Assembly: GCF_002162375.1 (NCBI RefSeq)
Contig: NZ_CP021425.1
Span: 1,919,501-1,983,500 of the forward strand
Reading direction: 5' to 3'
DNA: 64,000 nt
From: Oleiphilus messinensis
Lineage (GTDB): Bacteria; Pseudomonadota; Gammaproteobacteria; Pseudomonadales; Oleiphilaceae
Shown here: piece by piece, positions 37,306-46,172 of the stretch
How the letters are laid out: each line of letters starts with the position of its first letter
Numbering within the stretch: the stretch's first letter is position 1
Notes under the pieces: generated by a model
Seen by the model: the letters and a program-made list of their open reading frames with translations, nothing else
Told to the model about the DNA's origin: nothing
Database searches by the model: none
Program-made: the position numbers and the translations under genes

Positions 37306-38863
37306 TTAGAAGGGTGGCCTCATCTTGCGTATCGAGGCCACGCCTTCTTCCAATGCTTTCTGGCCTGCCGCATAGCCTGCTTCAATAATCTTTTTTGCCT
37401 GCTTGAAATCAAGCATGCCGATATTTTTTATGTCGGGCTGAATATAAAAATCGACAATATCCCGGTTTGCCCTCCGTCGATTGGTACTGACCAGCGTTGA
37501 CGAGCGAAGCAATGTTTCGAGGATCGAGGGCACCTTGGGTTGATCCCGATTTAGCAGTTTATTTGCTACGAGTTCCCACGGAGAAGGTATGGATTGAAGT
37601 TGGGTGAGATATTCATCATCAGGGCTGACGTCGATCGCGATAATTGGACCGCTGTTCTGCAGGCGCATCAGGTCGCATGGCAGGTTATTGAAGAGTCCGC
37701 CATCGACAAGATAGTGGCCATCTTCAATTACGGGGGCGATAACACCAGGTATGGAGATACTCGCGCGGATTGCGCGTCTCAGGCAGCCCTGAAAATGGTG
37801 CCGTTCTTCGGCCATGCTCATGTCTGAGGATATGCAGAAATAGGGGATGGGTAGATCTTCAATGAGTTGATCCCCGAAGGCTTGCTCCAGTAACGTATCC
37901 AAACGCTGGCTTTTGGAGAGCGAAATCATTGGCAGAGTGTAGTCTCCCAAAGGATTTACGGCCACAAAGAAACGTTCTACTGCCTCTGTGATTTGTTGGC
38001 TATCAAGCCCTTGAGCAATCCAGCCACCGATGATTGAGCCAATACTGGTTCCACCAATCATGTCTACTTCGATATTTGCCTCTTCGAAAGCCCGAAGTAT
38101 ACCGATTTGTGCGAAACCTCTCGCACCGCCACCGCCCAACACAAGGCCTACAGATTGATCTGAAAGCGCCCGGCTTAATCGTCGCGCAGCGCGAGGCGAG
38201 TCTGTATGCAGGTGACATAAACGATTTGGTTGAATCGCACGAAGCCATTGTTCTGTGTTACGAATCCGGTTTTGATCGGGATGGATCAGTATCAGATTTT
38301 TTCGTTGGCGTTGCCAGGAAAACAGCTGCTTGAATGATTCCTGTGTTTGCTCAACCCGCGCCACTGCGTCATTGGCGTCGACCACGAGCCAAGTCTCGTC
38401 AGCCCGTTCAAGGCAGATTTTAGACCACACCATGTCTTCGGACTCAGCGGTATAAACATTCCGTGGGTGTTGCTGTTCGATTGACTCAAGAAAATCAGAC
38501 ATTTGCGTGTGGGGGATATCCGCAAGATTTGCATGAGCAAAGTGCTGTTCTGTGTGTTGTCGAGTGACCAGGTTCTCAAGTCGGGGGTGCAACCCTTGCA
38601 GTACGGGGCTCATAGCAGAATCACCGTAGGCACCGGCGCAATTCAAAATCAGCCGGTTTACCGGGTGATGCGCTTTTTGTTGGTGTGCGTTTTGTTTTTT
38701 TACCCGGTTTATCAAACTGGTGACGATATAAGAACTGAGCCAGGGATATTTAATGGATAGCCTGTCAAAATTGCTGCGGTTAAGGCTTATCAGTTCACTG
38801 TTGCGGGTTGCGACAAGGGTTGCATTCCGCTTTTCATTGCTGAACAGGGACATTTCTCCGAAG
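37306..38863 (-). pseudogene. 3' part of a split cyclic-nucleotide-binding/patatin phospholipase gene
   Basis: This is the C-terminal fragment of an NTE-type phospholipase interrupted by an IS607-like element. Reading from the insertion, the frame begins PFGEMSLFSNEKRNATL, the end of a cyclic-nucleotide-binding domain. It continues into a complete patatin domain: oxyanion motif GGGGARGFAQIG, nucleophile serine in GGTSIGS and the catalytic Asp in VDGGLFNNLP. An ATG at 38853 could allow a 515-residue product carrying the whole catalytic domain, so residual activity is conceivable but would be cut off from its nucleotide sensor. The N-terminal half lies at 41256-41856. Original protein length would be about 720 residues. 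Confidence 0.88.
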
Positions 38864-38953
38864 GGCTTTAACAGTTAACGAAATACTTGACTAAACCTAC
38901 TCATATACAGTAGCTTGTACAGTATTGTTTTCTCATGGATGGAGGTGATGATC

Positions 38954-39550
38954 ATGGCTGAATTTCTATCGATAGGCGCTGCCGCTTTTCTTCTGGGTGT
39001 GGCCGTTTCCACCCTTCGTCGCTGGGAAAAAGAATCACGATTTTTCTCAGATTTCCGTACGCCTGGTGGCCATCGTCGTTACGCGCTTGATAAACTTTTA
39101 GCCTTTTGCGGTCAGTCGACTGCTAATGAGCAACGCAGAACAATCTGTTATGCACGCGTCTCTTCTCATGATCAGAAAAAAGATTTGCAAACGCAAATTG
39201 CTCGCTTGCAAAAACATGCCAGAGAGGCTGGCTATGAAGCTGTCGAAACCATTGATGATCTTGGCTCAGGATTAAACTATAAAAAACGGGGATTAAAGCG
39301 ATTAATTAAGTTGATTTGTCAGCGTAAGGTAAAACGACTGGTTATCGTTCATAAAGATCGCTTACTCCGATTTGGGGCTGAATTGTTATTTGCGCTTTGC
39401 CAGTTTTACGGTACGGAGGTTGTCATTCTTGAGGAAGTTGAAGAAAACTTTGAACAGCAACTTTGCCATGATGTGTTAGCGTTAATGACGGTCTTCAGTG
39501 CGCGATTGCATGGTTCACGTAGTCGTAAAAATCAACGAGCCGTCGCCTAG
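38954..39550 (+). CDS. tnpA: IS607-family serine recombinase (TnpA)
   Basis: The 198-residue transposase has two parts. An N-terminal MerR-like helix-turn-helix (residues 1-55) includes LSIGAAAFLLGVAVSTLRRW and FRTPGGHRRY. The C-terminal serine-resolvase domain has the catalytic serine in ICYARVSSHDQ and conserved DLGSGLNYKKRG, VIVHKDRLLRFG. The Met at 38954 is chosen because GGAGGTGA lies eight bases upstream; the frame is open 13 codons further up. It inserts or excises the element by site-specific-like recombination with low target specificity. The stop codon overlaps the tnpB GTG by one base. Confidence 0.95.
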   Translation: MAEFLSIGAAAFLLGVAVSTLRRWEKESRFFSDFRTPGGHRRYALDKLLAFCGQSTANEQRRTICYARVSSHDQKKDLQTQIARLQKHAREAGYEAVETIDDLGSGLNYKKRGLKRLIKLICQRKVKRLVIVHKDRLLRFGAELLFALCQFYGTEVVILEEVEENFEQQLCHDVLALMTVFSARLHGSRSRKNQRAVA

Positions 39551-41205
39551 TGGATACGCCAACGAAAACACTCACCTTTGAAACCCGGCTTAATTTGATT
39601 CATGAGCAGGATGCGGCATTGTGCCACTATGCCGAGCTGTGGAATCAAGTGAAGTTTCGTTGGTTTGCTAACTTACAAAAGCCTAAAGCCCAGCAATTGA
39701 GTCGTACCCAGTTTATGCATGAAATGGGGATGCCGTTCAGCTATCGGGTGTTTCAAGGCGTCCGGCAAAGCATTAAAGGTTTAATCCAGTCTTACCAAAC
39801 CAATCGAAACAACCGGCTGGTGACGCTGGAAGTTAAAATCAAACAGCTGGAGAAAACGCTCAACAAACTAGAGAAGCGCTGTGATCATGTTGCAGAGAAA
39901 GGCTGCCCGCAACAGGCCAAAAAACTTCGCAACACACTACGACAGAAGGAAGTGAAACTGCATCGTTGGCAGCAAAAGCAGTCCGCCTTGGTGGCCGAAA
40001 AACAGGAAAATAAAACCCCCATTTGTTTCGGCGGTCGAAAGCTGCTGAAAGAGCGACAAACACTAAAATCCAATGAAGGGATAAGGGATTGGCAATGTCG
40101 CTGGCACGAAGCGCGACACCGTGAATTTCTATTAGTGGGTTCTCATGATGAATCCTGGGGCTGTCAAAATGCCCAGCTATCGCCCAGTGAGCAAGATGAT
40201 GCTTACCAGCTAAAACTCCTGGTACCCCATCAATTACGCGCTACGTTCGGCACGACCATTAACATTGATTGCCTGAAATTCAAGCATGGTAAGACGGCTA
40301 TTGCCCAAGCCGTCTGGCAGAATCAGGTTAAAAAACTCGATAAATCAATCAAAGGGCAACCCCTGAGTTTTCGATTTAAGCGAGACAAAAAAGGTTGGCG
40401 GTTACTCGTTAGCGTGGAAGTGGCAGGACCAACAGCGCAAGCAGAGTGGATCGATGCTGATCAAGGTGTCATTGGTGTGGATGTCAACCCGGATCACTTA
40501 GCGGTCGTCGAGCTGGATCGGAACGGTAACCCACTGCAACACCGAACGTTTGACTTACCTTTGCACTATAAGAATGATGCTCAACGAGCGGCTATTATTG
40601 GGGATGCCGTACGAGACCTGATGGACTTTGCCGCACAGCAAGGTAAAGCGGTGGTGATCGAAAAGCTGGATTTTCAGCAAAAGAAACGGCAATACCAAAA
40701 GCAGGATCATCCTCAGTATGCCCGCATGTTGAATGCCTTTGCTTACGGTAAGATCAAGGACTTGATTGAAACGCAAAGCATTAAACGCGGCATACGCCTA
40801 TATCACGTCAATCCGGCTTATACCTCATTATTGGGGCGGATGAAGTATCGCGATCGACACGGTTTTTCAGATCACCACGCGGCCGCGTTAGTGATTGGTC
40901 GTCGGCATTATGGCTTTAAAGAAAAGCCGCCAAAACAACTCATTGGTATTAACGCGAAGGGTACCGTTAAGACCGAGCATCCGCCTGTAAGGATGGCGCT
41001 CGGGGATTATCAGTATTACAACAAACTTCAGCGTTGGTACCAACCACTCGAAAAATCATTAGATTTTCTGAGCGGTTGGCGTCACTTTCGTCGTGTGAAT
41101 CGGGTTAGTTACTCCGTCGAGGCTCGCCTTGATGGTAGACCGGGCATGAGTCCCGACTTGATTCAGGAAAGCGTAACCCTGCTTTCCGCGCACCCTGCGC
41201 TGTAG
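39550..41205 (+). CDS. tnpB: Long TnpB-related RuvC protein lacking the zinc finger
   Basis: This 551-residue accessory protein is usually labelled an IS200/IS605 accessory TnpB-related protein. It starts at GTG overlapping the tnpA stop. Residues 85-150 form a charged coiled coil not found in ordinary TnpB. The RuvC parts are visible: D311 in GVDVNPDHLAVVELD, E371 in VVIEKLDF, and D441 in FSDHHAAALVIGRR, the likely third acidic residue. The CxxC...CxxC zinc ribbon normally found between the second and third motifs is absent. RNA-guided nuclease activity is known for canonical TnpB; for this branch it is an open question. The C-terminal ~100 residues extend beyond the RuvC core. Confidence 0.85.
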   Translation: MDTPTKTLTFETRLNLIHEQDAALCHYAELWNQVKFRWFANLQKPKAQQLSRTQFMHEMGMPFSYRVFQGVRQSIKGLIQSYQTNRNNRLVTLEVKIKQLEKTLNKLEKRCDHVAEKGCPQQAKKLRNTLRQKEVKLHRWQQKQSALVAEKQENKTPICFGGRKLLKERQTLKSNEGIRDWQCRWHEARHREFLLVGSHDESWGCQNAQLSPSEQDDAYQLKLLVPHQLRATFGTTINIDCLKFKHGKTAIAQAVWQNQVKKLDKSIKGQPLSFRFKRDKKGWRLLVSVEVAGPTAQAEWIDADQGVIGVDVNPDHLAVVELDRNGNPLQHRTFDLPLHYKNDAQRAAIIGDAVRDLMDFAAQQGKAVVIEKLDFQQKKRQYQKQDHPQYARMLNAFAYGKIKDLIETQSIKRGIRLYHVNPAYTSLLGRMKYRDRHGFSDHHAAALVIGRRHYGFKEKPPKQLIGINAKGTVKTEHPPVRMALGDYQYYNKLQRWYQPLEKSLDFLSGWRHFRRVNRVSYSVEARLDGRPGMSPDLIQESVTLLSAHPAL

Positions 41206-41238
41206 GGATAGGCTCGTTTAAACCTTGAGTAGGTTTAA
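41166..41238 (+). ncRNA. Possible guide-RNA (omegaRNA) scaffold at the end of the IS607 tnpB
   Basis: Three consecutive hairpins span the tnpB stop and the element end. GGAAAGC/GCTTTCC (41166-41187) is first, GCGC/GCGC around ACCCT (41188-41200) second and TTAAACC/GGTTTAA (41218-41238) third. In canonical TnpB systems the omegaRNA overlaps the tnpB 3' end and runs to the element edge. Placement fits; function is unproven. Confidence 0.3.
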
Positions 41239-41255
41239 GCAGGTTTATGAAAACG

Positions 41256-41856
41256 GTTCACCATGGTAGATTTCACCCACACGATTAAGGTCTTGCCCCG
41301 CCCCGACATAGACGTCGATTTTGCCACTCAAAAGAAAATACATCACCTGGGCACAGTTACCTTGTTCATAGAGTAATTGGTTTTCATCCAGATGCATGAA
41401 GTTGGCACTCCGAATGAGATCTTCCAAAAACTCGACACTGATTTCAGGGTATGTTTTGCGGAAGGTTTGAATCAATATCTGAATGGTTCGAATATGATGG
41501 CTCAGTGCATCGAAAAAGTTTGTGGCGCTCCGGTTAGCGGCTTCTGTCTGTTTTAGAACACGCCAGGAAAGACGTTCGACCGAGCACGGTGCTGTACAGC
41601 GAACACCGAAAGAAAATGTGGCCTCTTTTTCGGATGGGGATTGTCCGAACCAATACCCGGGGAGTAAATCAATTGCGCTGATTTCATCCTCACCCGCCGG
41701 TAATACAATCGTAATTGCCCCGGAACACAATCGATAACAGCCCGTGTTGGGTTCACCCGCCCTGAAAATATACTCATTGGTTTCAAATGATTGCAGTGTA
41801 CTCTCTTGTGCAGCGACACCATCCAGTTTGTGGGCAATCTCGGGATCGATATTCAT
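41256..41856 (-). pseudogene. 5' part of the split cyclic-nucleotide-binding/patatin gene
   Basis: This N-terminal fragment of the phospholipase is interrupted by the IS607-like element. It codes from the ATG at 41856 for about 200 residues with two cyclic-nucleotide-binding-like domains. The first includes FRAGEPNTGCYRLCSGAITIVLP; the second begins LLYEQGNCAQVMYFLLSGKIDVYV and breaks off at GEIYHGEPF. The frame then runs a few bases into the insertion and stops at 41245. The missing end of the second domain and the patatin domain are at 37306-38863. A truncated sensor-only protein could still be made. Confidence 0.88.
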
Positions 41857-42117
41857 GGCGGCTTCTTTATTGTTTTATTGAAAATCAGTTGAAAAGAATA
41901 AATCAGCTGATGTCTCTTAAACCCAAGTATAGATTTAATTTTAATCAGACGATTCATCATTCGACAATTATTGGTTCCGTAATTTCAAGTAAGTTGCCCG
42001 TCCTGTAATTTTCAAGAAAGTTCCCGTCGTTAAAATTCTCTGCAATTCGATGTAACGCTTAAAGACTTTAACCGCAAGTGACTGCTCCCCGCACTGTCAG
42101 GCAAGGCTTCCAACTTC
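41857..42117. other. Spacer between the split gene and a TnpB element, with candidate element end
   Basis: This spacer contains two imperfect direct repeats: TTTCAAGTAAGTTGCCCGTC (from about 41986) and TTTTCAAGAAAGTTCCCGTCG (from about 42009). It also contains a palindrome TTAAAGACTTTAA (42059-42071) and a stem TGACTGC/GCA..GTCA near 42079-42099. On the minus strand this lies just past the tnpB stop, where an IS605-type right end and guide RNA would sit. Exact boundaries cannot be set. Confidence 0.35.
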
Positions 42118-43281
42118 TTAGGCTGCAACCGGCGCGTGGCTGGATTTACGCAAGCCTCCATTGGCAGGAACCGACAGTCCTTCGGCCCTTAGTTTGATAA
42201 TGCCCTGCTGGCGGATATTGATCGCCGCGTTTACGTCACGGTCAAGCTCTGCTTTGCAGGCAGGGCACGTCCAGTGACGCACAGACAACGACAGGGACGC
42301 CATCTTGTGGTCGCAGCCGGAACAGGTCTTGGAGCTGGCGAACCATTGATCAATTTTGACCAGATGCTTGCCTTGCGCCTTGTACTCCAACTTCTGAATC
42401 AAGCTGCACCAACTCGCGTCAGCAATATGCTTCGCCAACTTCCGGTTCTTCAGCAGGTTTTTAACTTTCAATGTCTCGACTGCCACCGCTTGGTTTTCGT
42501 CAATAAGCTGTCGGGACAGGTTGTGCTGGTAATCCGCACGGGCATTCGCGAGGTGTTCATGTGCCTTGGCAAGCTTAAGGCGAGCTTGTGCCCGACCCTT
42601 GCTACTCTTCTGGCATCGGGACAGGGCCTTTTGCTTGCGTCGAAGGTTGGCGGCGGCACGTTTCAGAAAGCAGGGATTCGCTATTTTCCTACCCTCTGAG
42701 TCGATAGCGAGGTGAGTGAGCCCCATATCAAGACCCAACACGGTATCGACTGTTTTCATCGGCGCGGGTGTTTCTACGCCGTCATCAAGCAGCAGCGAAG
42801 CATGGTATTTGCCCGTCACGGTACGTGACAGGGTGATGCTCTTGAGCTTCCCTTCCAAAGCACGGTGTACTCGCGCTTTGATCGGCTCCATCTTCGGCAC
42901 TTTAATCCAGCTATCCCCCGCGCTGATACTCGTGCAGTGGTAACTCGATTGTTTGCCGTGCTTGCGCTTGAACTTGGGGTAACAAGCGGAGTGCTTCGGG
43001 TCGAAGAAGTTCTGAAAGGCTTTATCCAGGTTGATACAGGCTTGCTGGAGTGCAATCGAGTCAAACTCCTTGAGCCAGTGATACTTGCGTGACTTTTTTG
43101 CCACCGCGAGCAGGGGCTTAATATCTTTCTTGGCCTTGAGCTTCAGGCCGTGGCGTTTGTGCTGAGCACTGATGACATGCAAGGCCTTGTTGTACACAAA
43201 CCGCGTAGCACCGAACTGGCGGTTTAGAAATTCCGCCTGTTCAGGCGTTGGGTAAATTCTTACTTTGGTCGCGCTCAACAT
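42118..43281 (-). CDS. tnpB: Canonical TnpB (IS200/IS605-type, zinc-ribbon RuvC nuclease)
   Basis: This complete 387-residue TnpB has the N-terminal LSATKVRIYPTPEQAEFL and all hallmarks. RuvC-I D185 is in GLDMGLTHLAI, RuvC-II E269 in VAVETLKVKNL and RuvC-III D349 in LDRDVNAAINI. A four-cysteine ribbon is formed by C320-C323 and C339-C342. TnpB proteins are RNA-guided DNA nucleases that help retain IS elements. No tyrosine transposase (TnpA Y1) is adjacent, so this is an orphan-tnpB (IS1341-like) element that would need a transposase in trans. It is clearly different in lineage from the IS607 protein 1 kb to the left. Confidence 0.95.
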   Translation of the reverse strand: MLSATKVRIYPTPEQAEFLNRQFGATRFVYNKALHVISAQHKRHGLKLKAKKDIKPLLAVAKKSRKYHWLKEFDSIALQQACINLDKAFQNFFDPKHSACYPKFKRKHGKQSSYHCTSISAGDSWIKVPKMEPIKARVHRALEGKLKSITLSRTVTGKYHASLLLDDGVETPAPMKTVDTVLGLDMGLTHLAIDSEGRKIANPCFLKRAAANLRRKQKALSRCQKSSKGRAQARLKLAKAHEHLANARADYQHNLSRQLIDENQAVAVETLKVKNLLKNRKLAKHIADASWCSLIQKLEYKAQGKHLVKIDQWFASSKTCSGCDHKMASLSLSVRHWTCPACKAELDRDVNAAINIRQQGIIKLRAEGLSVPANGGLRKSSHAPVAA

Positions 43282-43304
43282 GCTGTAATTATATACAGAG
43301 GATT

Positions 43305-43577
43305 ATGAAAAACAAGAAGTTCTCCGAACTTCCCGCTTATATCCCCGCCCGAGTGGGCGAGGGTTTACGCGTGTATATGCTAAACGAGCAGGAGATTGAT
43401 AATGAGAACCACCGGGTTATGCGCACAGAGCTGTATATTAATGTCGAAATCGGCGCAACGGTGTCAACTTCCCCTTATGAAGACGTGGATACCGAATATA
43501 CGCCGCTGCCTTTACTCTATTTGCAAGCCTGGATCAATAATCAATCCGCTTTCAGTGTACATTGTATTTGGTTTTGA
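43305..43577 (+). CDS. Short unrecognised ORF, possibly a gene fragment
   Basis: The ATG at 43305 gives 90 residues and lies back-to-back with tnpB, 23 bp from its start. The middle part, RVGEGLRVYMLNEQEI then RTELYINVEIGATVS and PLPLLYLQAWINNQ, looks like a real folded protein rather than a random frame. Its layout vaguely recalls P2-type phage tail-completion proteins, but I would not call it. The final residues run into the 3' end of the next convergent gene, as though truncated there. It may be the remnant of a gene cut by the TnpB element. Confidence 0.4.
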   Translation: MKNKKFSELPAYIPARVGEGLRVYMLNEQEIDNENHRVMRTELYINVEIGATVSTSPYEDVDTEYTPLPLLYLQAWINNQSAFSVHCIWF

Positions 43578-44304
43578 TCTGTAATATACGCGTTTCAGAC
43601 TTCTTTAAAAAGTGATCCAGGCACGTAATCAAGTCTGGTTGAGAAATGCTCGATACATGAAAATCCAGTGCGACATTCGGCAATTGGTAGTCAATAGTTG
43701 GTTGAGGAGATTTTCGTAAGTGTTCTTGAATGTAAAATAGGCCTACCTCTCGATTAATATAGATAGCATCTAATCGTCCAATTAGCAGCATGTTTATCAG
43801 CGACGAGATACGGTTAACTTCCGTCAAATGCAATTCATGTGTTTTGATTTTGGCTTGATAGCCAATTGGTATGGTGAAACCGACGATAGTTCCCAAGTGT
43901 GATAAATTTTCATCGTCCCATTCATTGCGCACGAACGAAACATCCTGTGTGCTGACAATTGGTTTGGAAAAATAGAGTTGTTGACCTGCCGTGAACTGCG
44001 ACTTCCAGTTTGGATTTGACGGGTATTTCAGGTCGATTTGTCCCGCCCCTAAGTTTTGATAGAGGCGTTTTACTGGTAGCGGTTTAATTGTCAATTTAAT
44101 ATTGCTCGCCTTGGCGAACTCATCAAAAAACTCTTTTGCAAACCCTGTTACCACACCATGTTGGGAACTGTAGTGTGGAAAGTAGTTCAACTGCTCAATA
44201 CCCAACACATATGTCGCATCCTCAGAAATTCCACAAGCACAGTAGCCAAAGTGAGGCACAAGCATTAGTAAAATCCATCGACTCACAGTTGATAACGTCC
44301 TCAT
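43552..44304 (-). CDS. Periplasmic solute-binding protein, family 3-like
   Basis: This 250-residue secreted protein has a signal peptide (WILLMLVPHFGYCACG) and the layout of extracellular solute-binding family 3 proteins. Visible segments are GVVTGFAKEFFDEFAKASNIKLTIKPLPVKRLYQNL, GQIDLKYPSNPNW and the later RLDAIYINREVG. No transport genes are nearby. It is weakly related in plan to the binding proteins at 23.0 and 45.0 kb. It sits next to a small helical protein that has a paralog on the other side of the second binding protein, an arrangement that looks duplicated. The region is AT-richer than the flanks, suggesting acquisition. Confidence 0.7.
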   Translation of the reverse strand: MRTLSTVSRWILLMLVPHFGYCACGISEDATYVLGIEQLNYFPHYSSQHGVVTGFAKEFFDEFAKASNIKLTIKPLPVKRLYQNLGAGQIDLKYPSNPNWKSQFTAGQQLYFSKPIVSTQDVSFVRNEWDDENLSHLGTIVGFTIPIGYQAKIKTHELHLTEVNRISSLINMLLIGRLDAIYINREVGLFYIQEHLRKSPQPTIDYQLPNVALDFHVSSISQPDLITCLDHFLKKSETRILQIKTKYNVH

Positions 44305-44397
44305 TTTTCTACTTATTGAGGAAACTATAGCTCATTCTGGATTTCACGCTGGAGCTGGATGCTCACAACATACTGTACATACCTGCTAAGTAGCGAG

Positions 44398-44781
44398 TTA
44401 CAGGCTTGTTAATCCTAAGTAACATTTTTTTACTTCAGAATCATTCGGTGAATAGTTTTCGTCAATGAGCGCTCTAATGGTTTGTTTAACGATTTTGAAT
44501 AGAGCGTATTGCCTTTCTCCTGATTCACCTGAGAGCCGATTACAGTTTTGTAGGTGAGTTTCAGTAGCTATCAACATCTCTTTGAGTAATGCCGAAGGCG
44601 TATCAGTATCAACAGAAAGCGCTGAAAAGCTTTCGAGTAGTTCAGCCATTGCTACTTTCAATACTCGATAGGCTTGTGCATTGTGACTCCAATCAAATAC
44701 ATAGCGATTGGCAGGCTCGGTTGATTTAGAGATTATGAGCTCGTGGATGATGTAAGACGGATAGTCGTTTAATAACGTCAT
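44398..44781 (-). CDS. Small unknown protein, paralog of 46173-46559
   Basis: I do not recognise this 127-residue protein. It is predicted soluble and mostly helical. It aligns along its full length with the protein at 46173-46559. Both share the block [YP]P-[SP]-Y-[IV]-I-[HR]-E, then SK-x-T-x-PANR-x-[VI]-FDW, a central A-Y-[RK]-[VA]-L-[RK] and LL-[KE]-EML, and end LI-x-E-[NK]-Y-[ST]-P and CY-[LK]-G. It lies 93 bp upstream of the binding-protein gene on the same strand, so it may be in the same transcript. The PANRxxFDW block is the best handle for a family search. Confidence 0.65.
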   Translation of the reverse strand: MTLLNDYPSYIIHELIISKSTEPANRYVFDWSHNAQAYRVLKVAMAELLESFSALSVDTDTPSALLKEMLIATETHLQNCNRLSGESGERQYALFKIVKQTIRALIDENYSPNDSEVKKCYLGLTSL

Positions 44782-45043
44782 TTTTTAGATCCCTTAAAAA
44801 AATTACTCTCGGAGAATGAATCAGCTGGATGGAGCAGCAAAATATAAAAAATAACTAAGAGGTTGTTCTAATTGCATATTTTAGATTTATTAATCTATGC
44901 CCTGAACAATTATTTTTCCACAAATTCAATCAATGAATTAGGCATAATTATTGCAAGGTTGAGCTTTAAATGGTTCAGCTCTATTTTCTCTACCGTTTTT
45001 AGCTGAACTTCGCCTGAAGTTAGTCTATACACCCGCGCCTACG

Positions 45044-45796
45044 TTATTTGAGTGAATTGTATTTATCGATTATTGAATCAAATTTACCTGCATGCTTCAG
45101 TTCATTCATGGCGTTTAACAGATGTAGTGATTCCGATTTGCGTTGTCGGGAGAGAGCACAGGTCACGGGGTAGGATTTATCGATTAGTTTCGAGGCTCTC
45201 AGGGAATTATATTCAGATTCGTGATTCAACATTGCTGTAAAGGAAAATTGATTATCGATAATCGCATAAAGGCGTTTCAAAAACAGTAATTCATACAACT
45301 TATTCGTTTCAGTGTAATTGTTCCGCTGAATCTGTCCTGACTGCACAAGAGTCCTGAACCTGTCGCTGTACCGGTAACCTAAATGCCCCCCAACGGTTTT
45401 TCCTATCAGTTGGCTATGATTTTCTATGCCTGACCTTTTTTTTAAGATGATGAAATGCTCGTCGAAAGTCGTAATTATGGGGCCCCATAAAACTTCCAAC
45501 GGTGACTTCATCCACTTCGGGCTATACAGGCATAACATTTGAATTTTTCCGTTTTTCAGAAATTCCGCAACACGCAACTTGGGTAATCCGATAATCTTAG
45601 CTGAACCCAGTTTGGCTTCTTTCAATATCAACTGGATGACTTCGTAGTTTAAACCATCCACCAACAGCTGACCTGACTTGATATTGTAAGGTTGCCCTGC
45701 ATCGACAAACCCTATCTTCAGTTGGGTTGTTTCTGTTGCGGCCAATGGTATGGCTATCGAACACAGAATAAACAAAATCACAATATGGAATAGCAT
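45044..45796 (-). CDS. Periplasmic solute-binding protein, family 3-like
   Basis: This 250-residue protein has a signal peptide (IVILFILCSIAIPLAA, then TETTQ). The binding-protein features are LKIGFVDAGQPYNIKSGQLLVDG, IIGLPKLRVAEFL, GKTVGGHLGYRYSDRF and a C-terminal KHAGKFDSIIDKY helix typical of family 3. No permease is adjacent. It lies between the two paralogous small proteins. Like the binding protein at 43.5 kb it probably senses or scavenges small polar compounds, ligand unknown. The upstream divergent region contains a promoter-like pair and a terminator hairpin. Confidence 0.7.
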   Translation of the reverse strand: MLFHIVILFILCSIAIPLAATETTQLKIGFVDAGQPYNIKSGQLLVDGLNYEVIQLILKEAKLGSAKIIGLPKLRVAEFLKNGKIQMLCLYSPKWMKSPLEVLWGPIITTFDEHFIILKKRSGIENHSQLIGKTVGGHLGYRYSDRFRTLVQSGQIQRNNYTETNKLYELLFLKRLYAIIDNQFSFTAMLNHESEYNSLRASKLIDKSYPVTCALSRQRKSESLHLLNAMNELKHAGKFDSIIDKYNSLK

Positions 45797-46172
45797 GTCG
45801 ATATTTATTACCCAAATACAATGATGATGAGTACAGATTTCTCTGATCGTTTTTGGTAAGACTAGGATATGGTCATCCAGACGTCTATAATCAGCTCATT
45901 TTTTGAACATTTAAATATCCCGACTATGCTATAAAATGTCAGGAAGGACCTGTAGCGTTAAACTTTGCTAGCCCCGAATCTAGCGGGGCTGTTTTCAGTT
46001 TCCTCATACCTAAAATGGGCTTATCCCATATGGGGTATATTTTTCTGCCCCTCAAGAGTTTTGTGTATTCTGAAAATTGATCATCCGTAAAATAATTGAA
46101 AAACGCCGGAGGCGTAAGTGTTTAGCGCATGGTAAGGAAGTCTTGTACTTCAATGCTGACGAGAAACTGATT
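45797..46172. other. Divergent intergenic region with a possible short transcript
   Basis: This ~375 bp separates two divergent genes and carries a promoter-like pair and terminator hairpin at 45903-45997, described separately. The remaining sequence is AT-rich and shows nothing else I can support. Confidence 0.4.
45937..45997 (+). ncRNA. Candidate short RNA or attenuated leader
   Basis: TTGAAC (45903-45908) and TATGCT (45925-45930), 16 bases apart, would start transcription near 45937. A stable hairpin AGCCCCG/CGGGGCT (45970-45990, 7-base loop) follows, then GTTTTC. The product would be about 60 nt. It could be an independent small RNA or the terminated leader of the gene at 46173. Confidence 0.35.

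Larger units (their letters stand above)
38864..41256 (+). mobile_element. IS607-type insertion sequence splitting the patatin gene
   Basis: About 2.4 kb holding a serine recombinase gene and a tnpB-like gene. Boundaries come from rejoining the broken host frame. Removing the segment between the GG at 38864-38865 and the GG at 41255-41256 restores Glu-Pro-Phe-Gly-Glu-Met without a target duplication. This agrees with the known GG crossover preference and absence of target duplications in IS607 elements. Subterminal 12-bp inverted repeats TAAACCTACTCA (38892-38903) and TGAGTAGGTTTA (41226-41237) lie inside the ends. The exact end could shift by a few bases. Confidence 0.85.

Noticed and set aside
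43305-43577. P2-like phage tail-completion protein R
   Set aside because: Only a loose similarity of layout, no diagnostic motif, and no other phage gene nearby; left as an unrecognised ORF.
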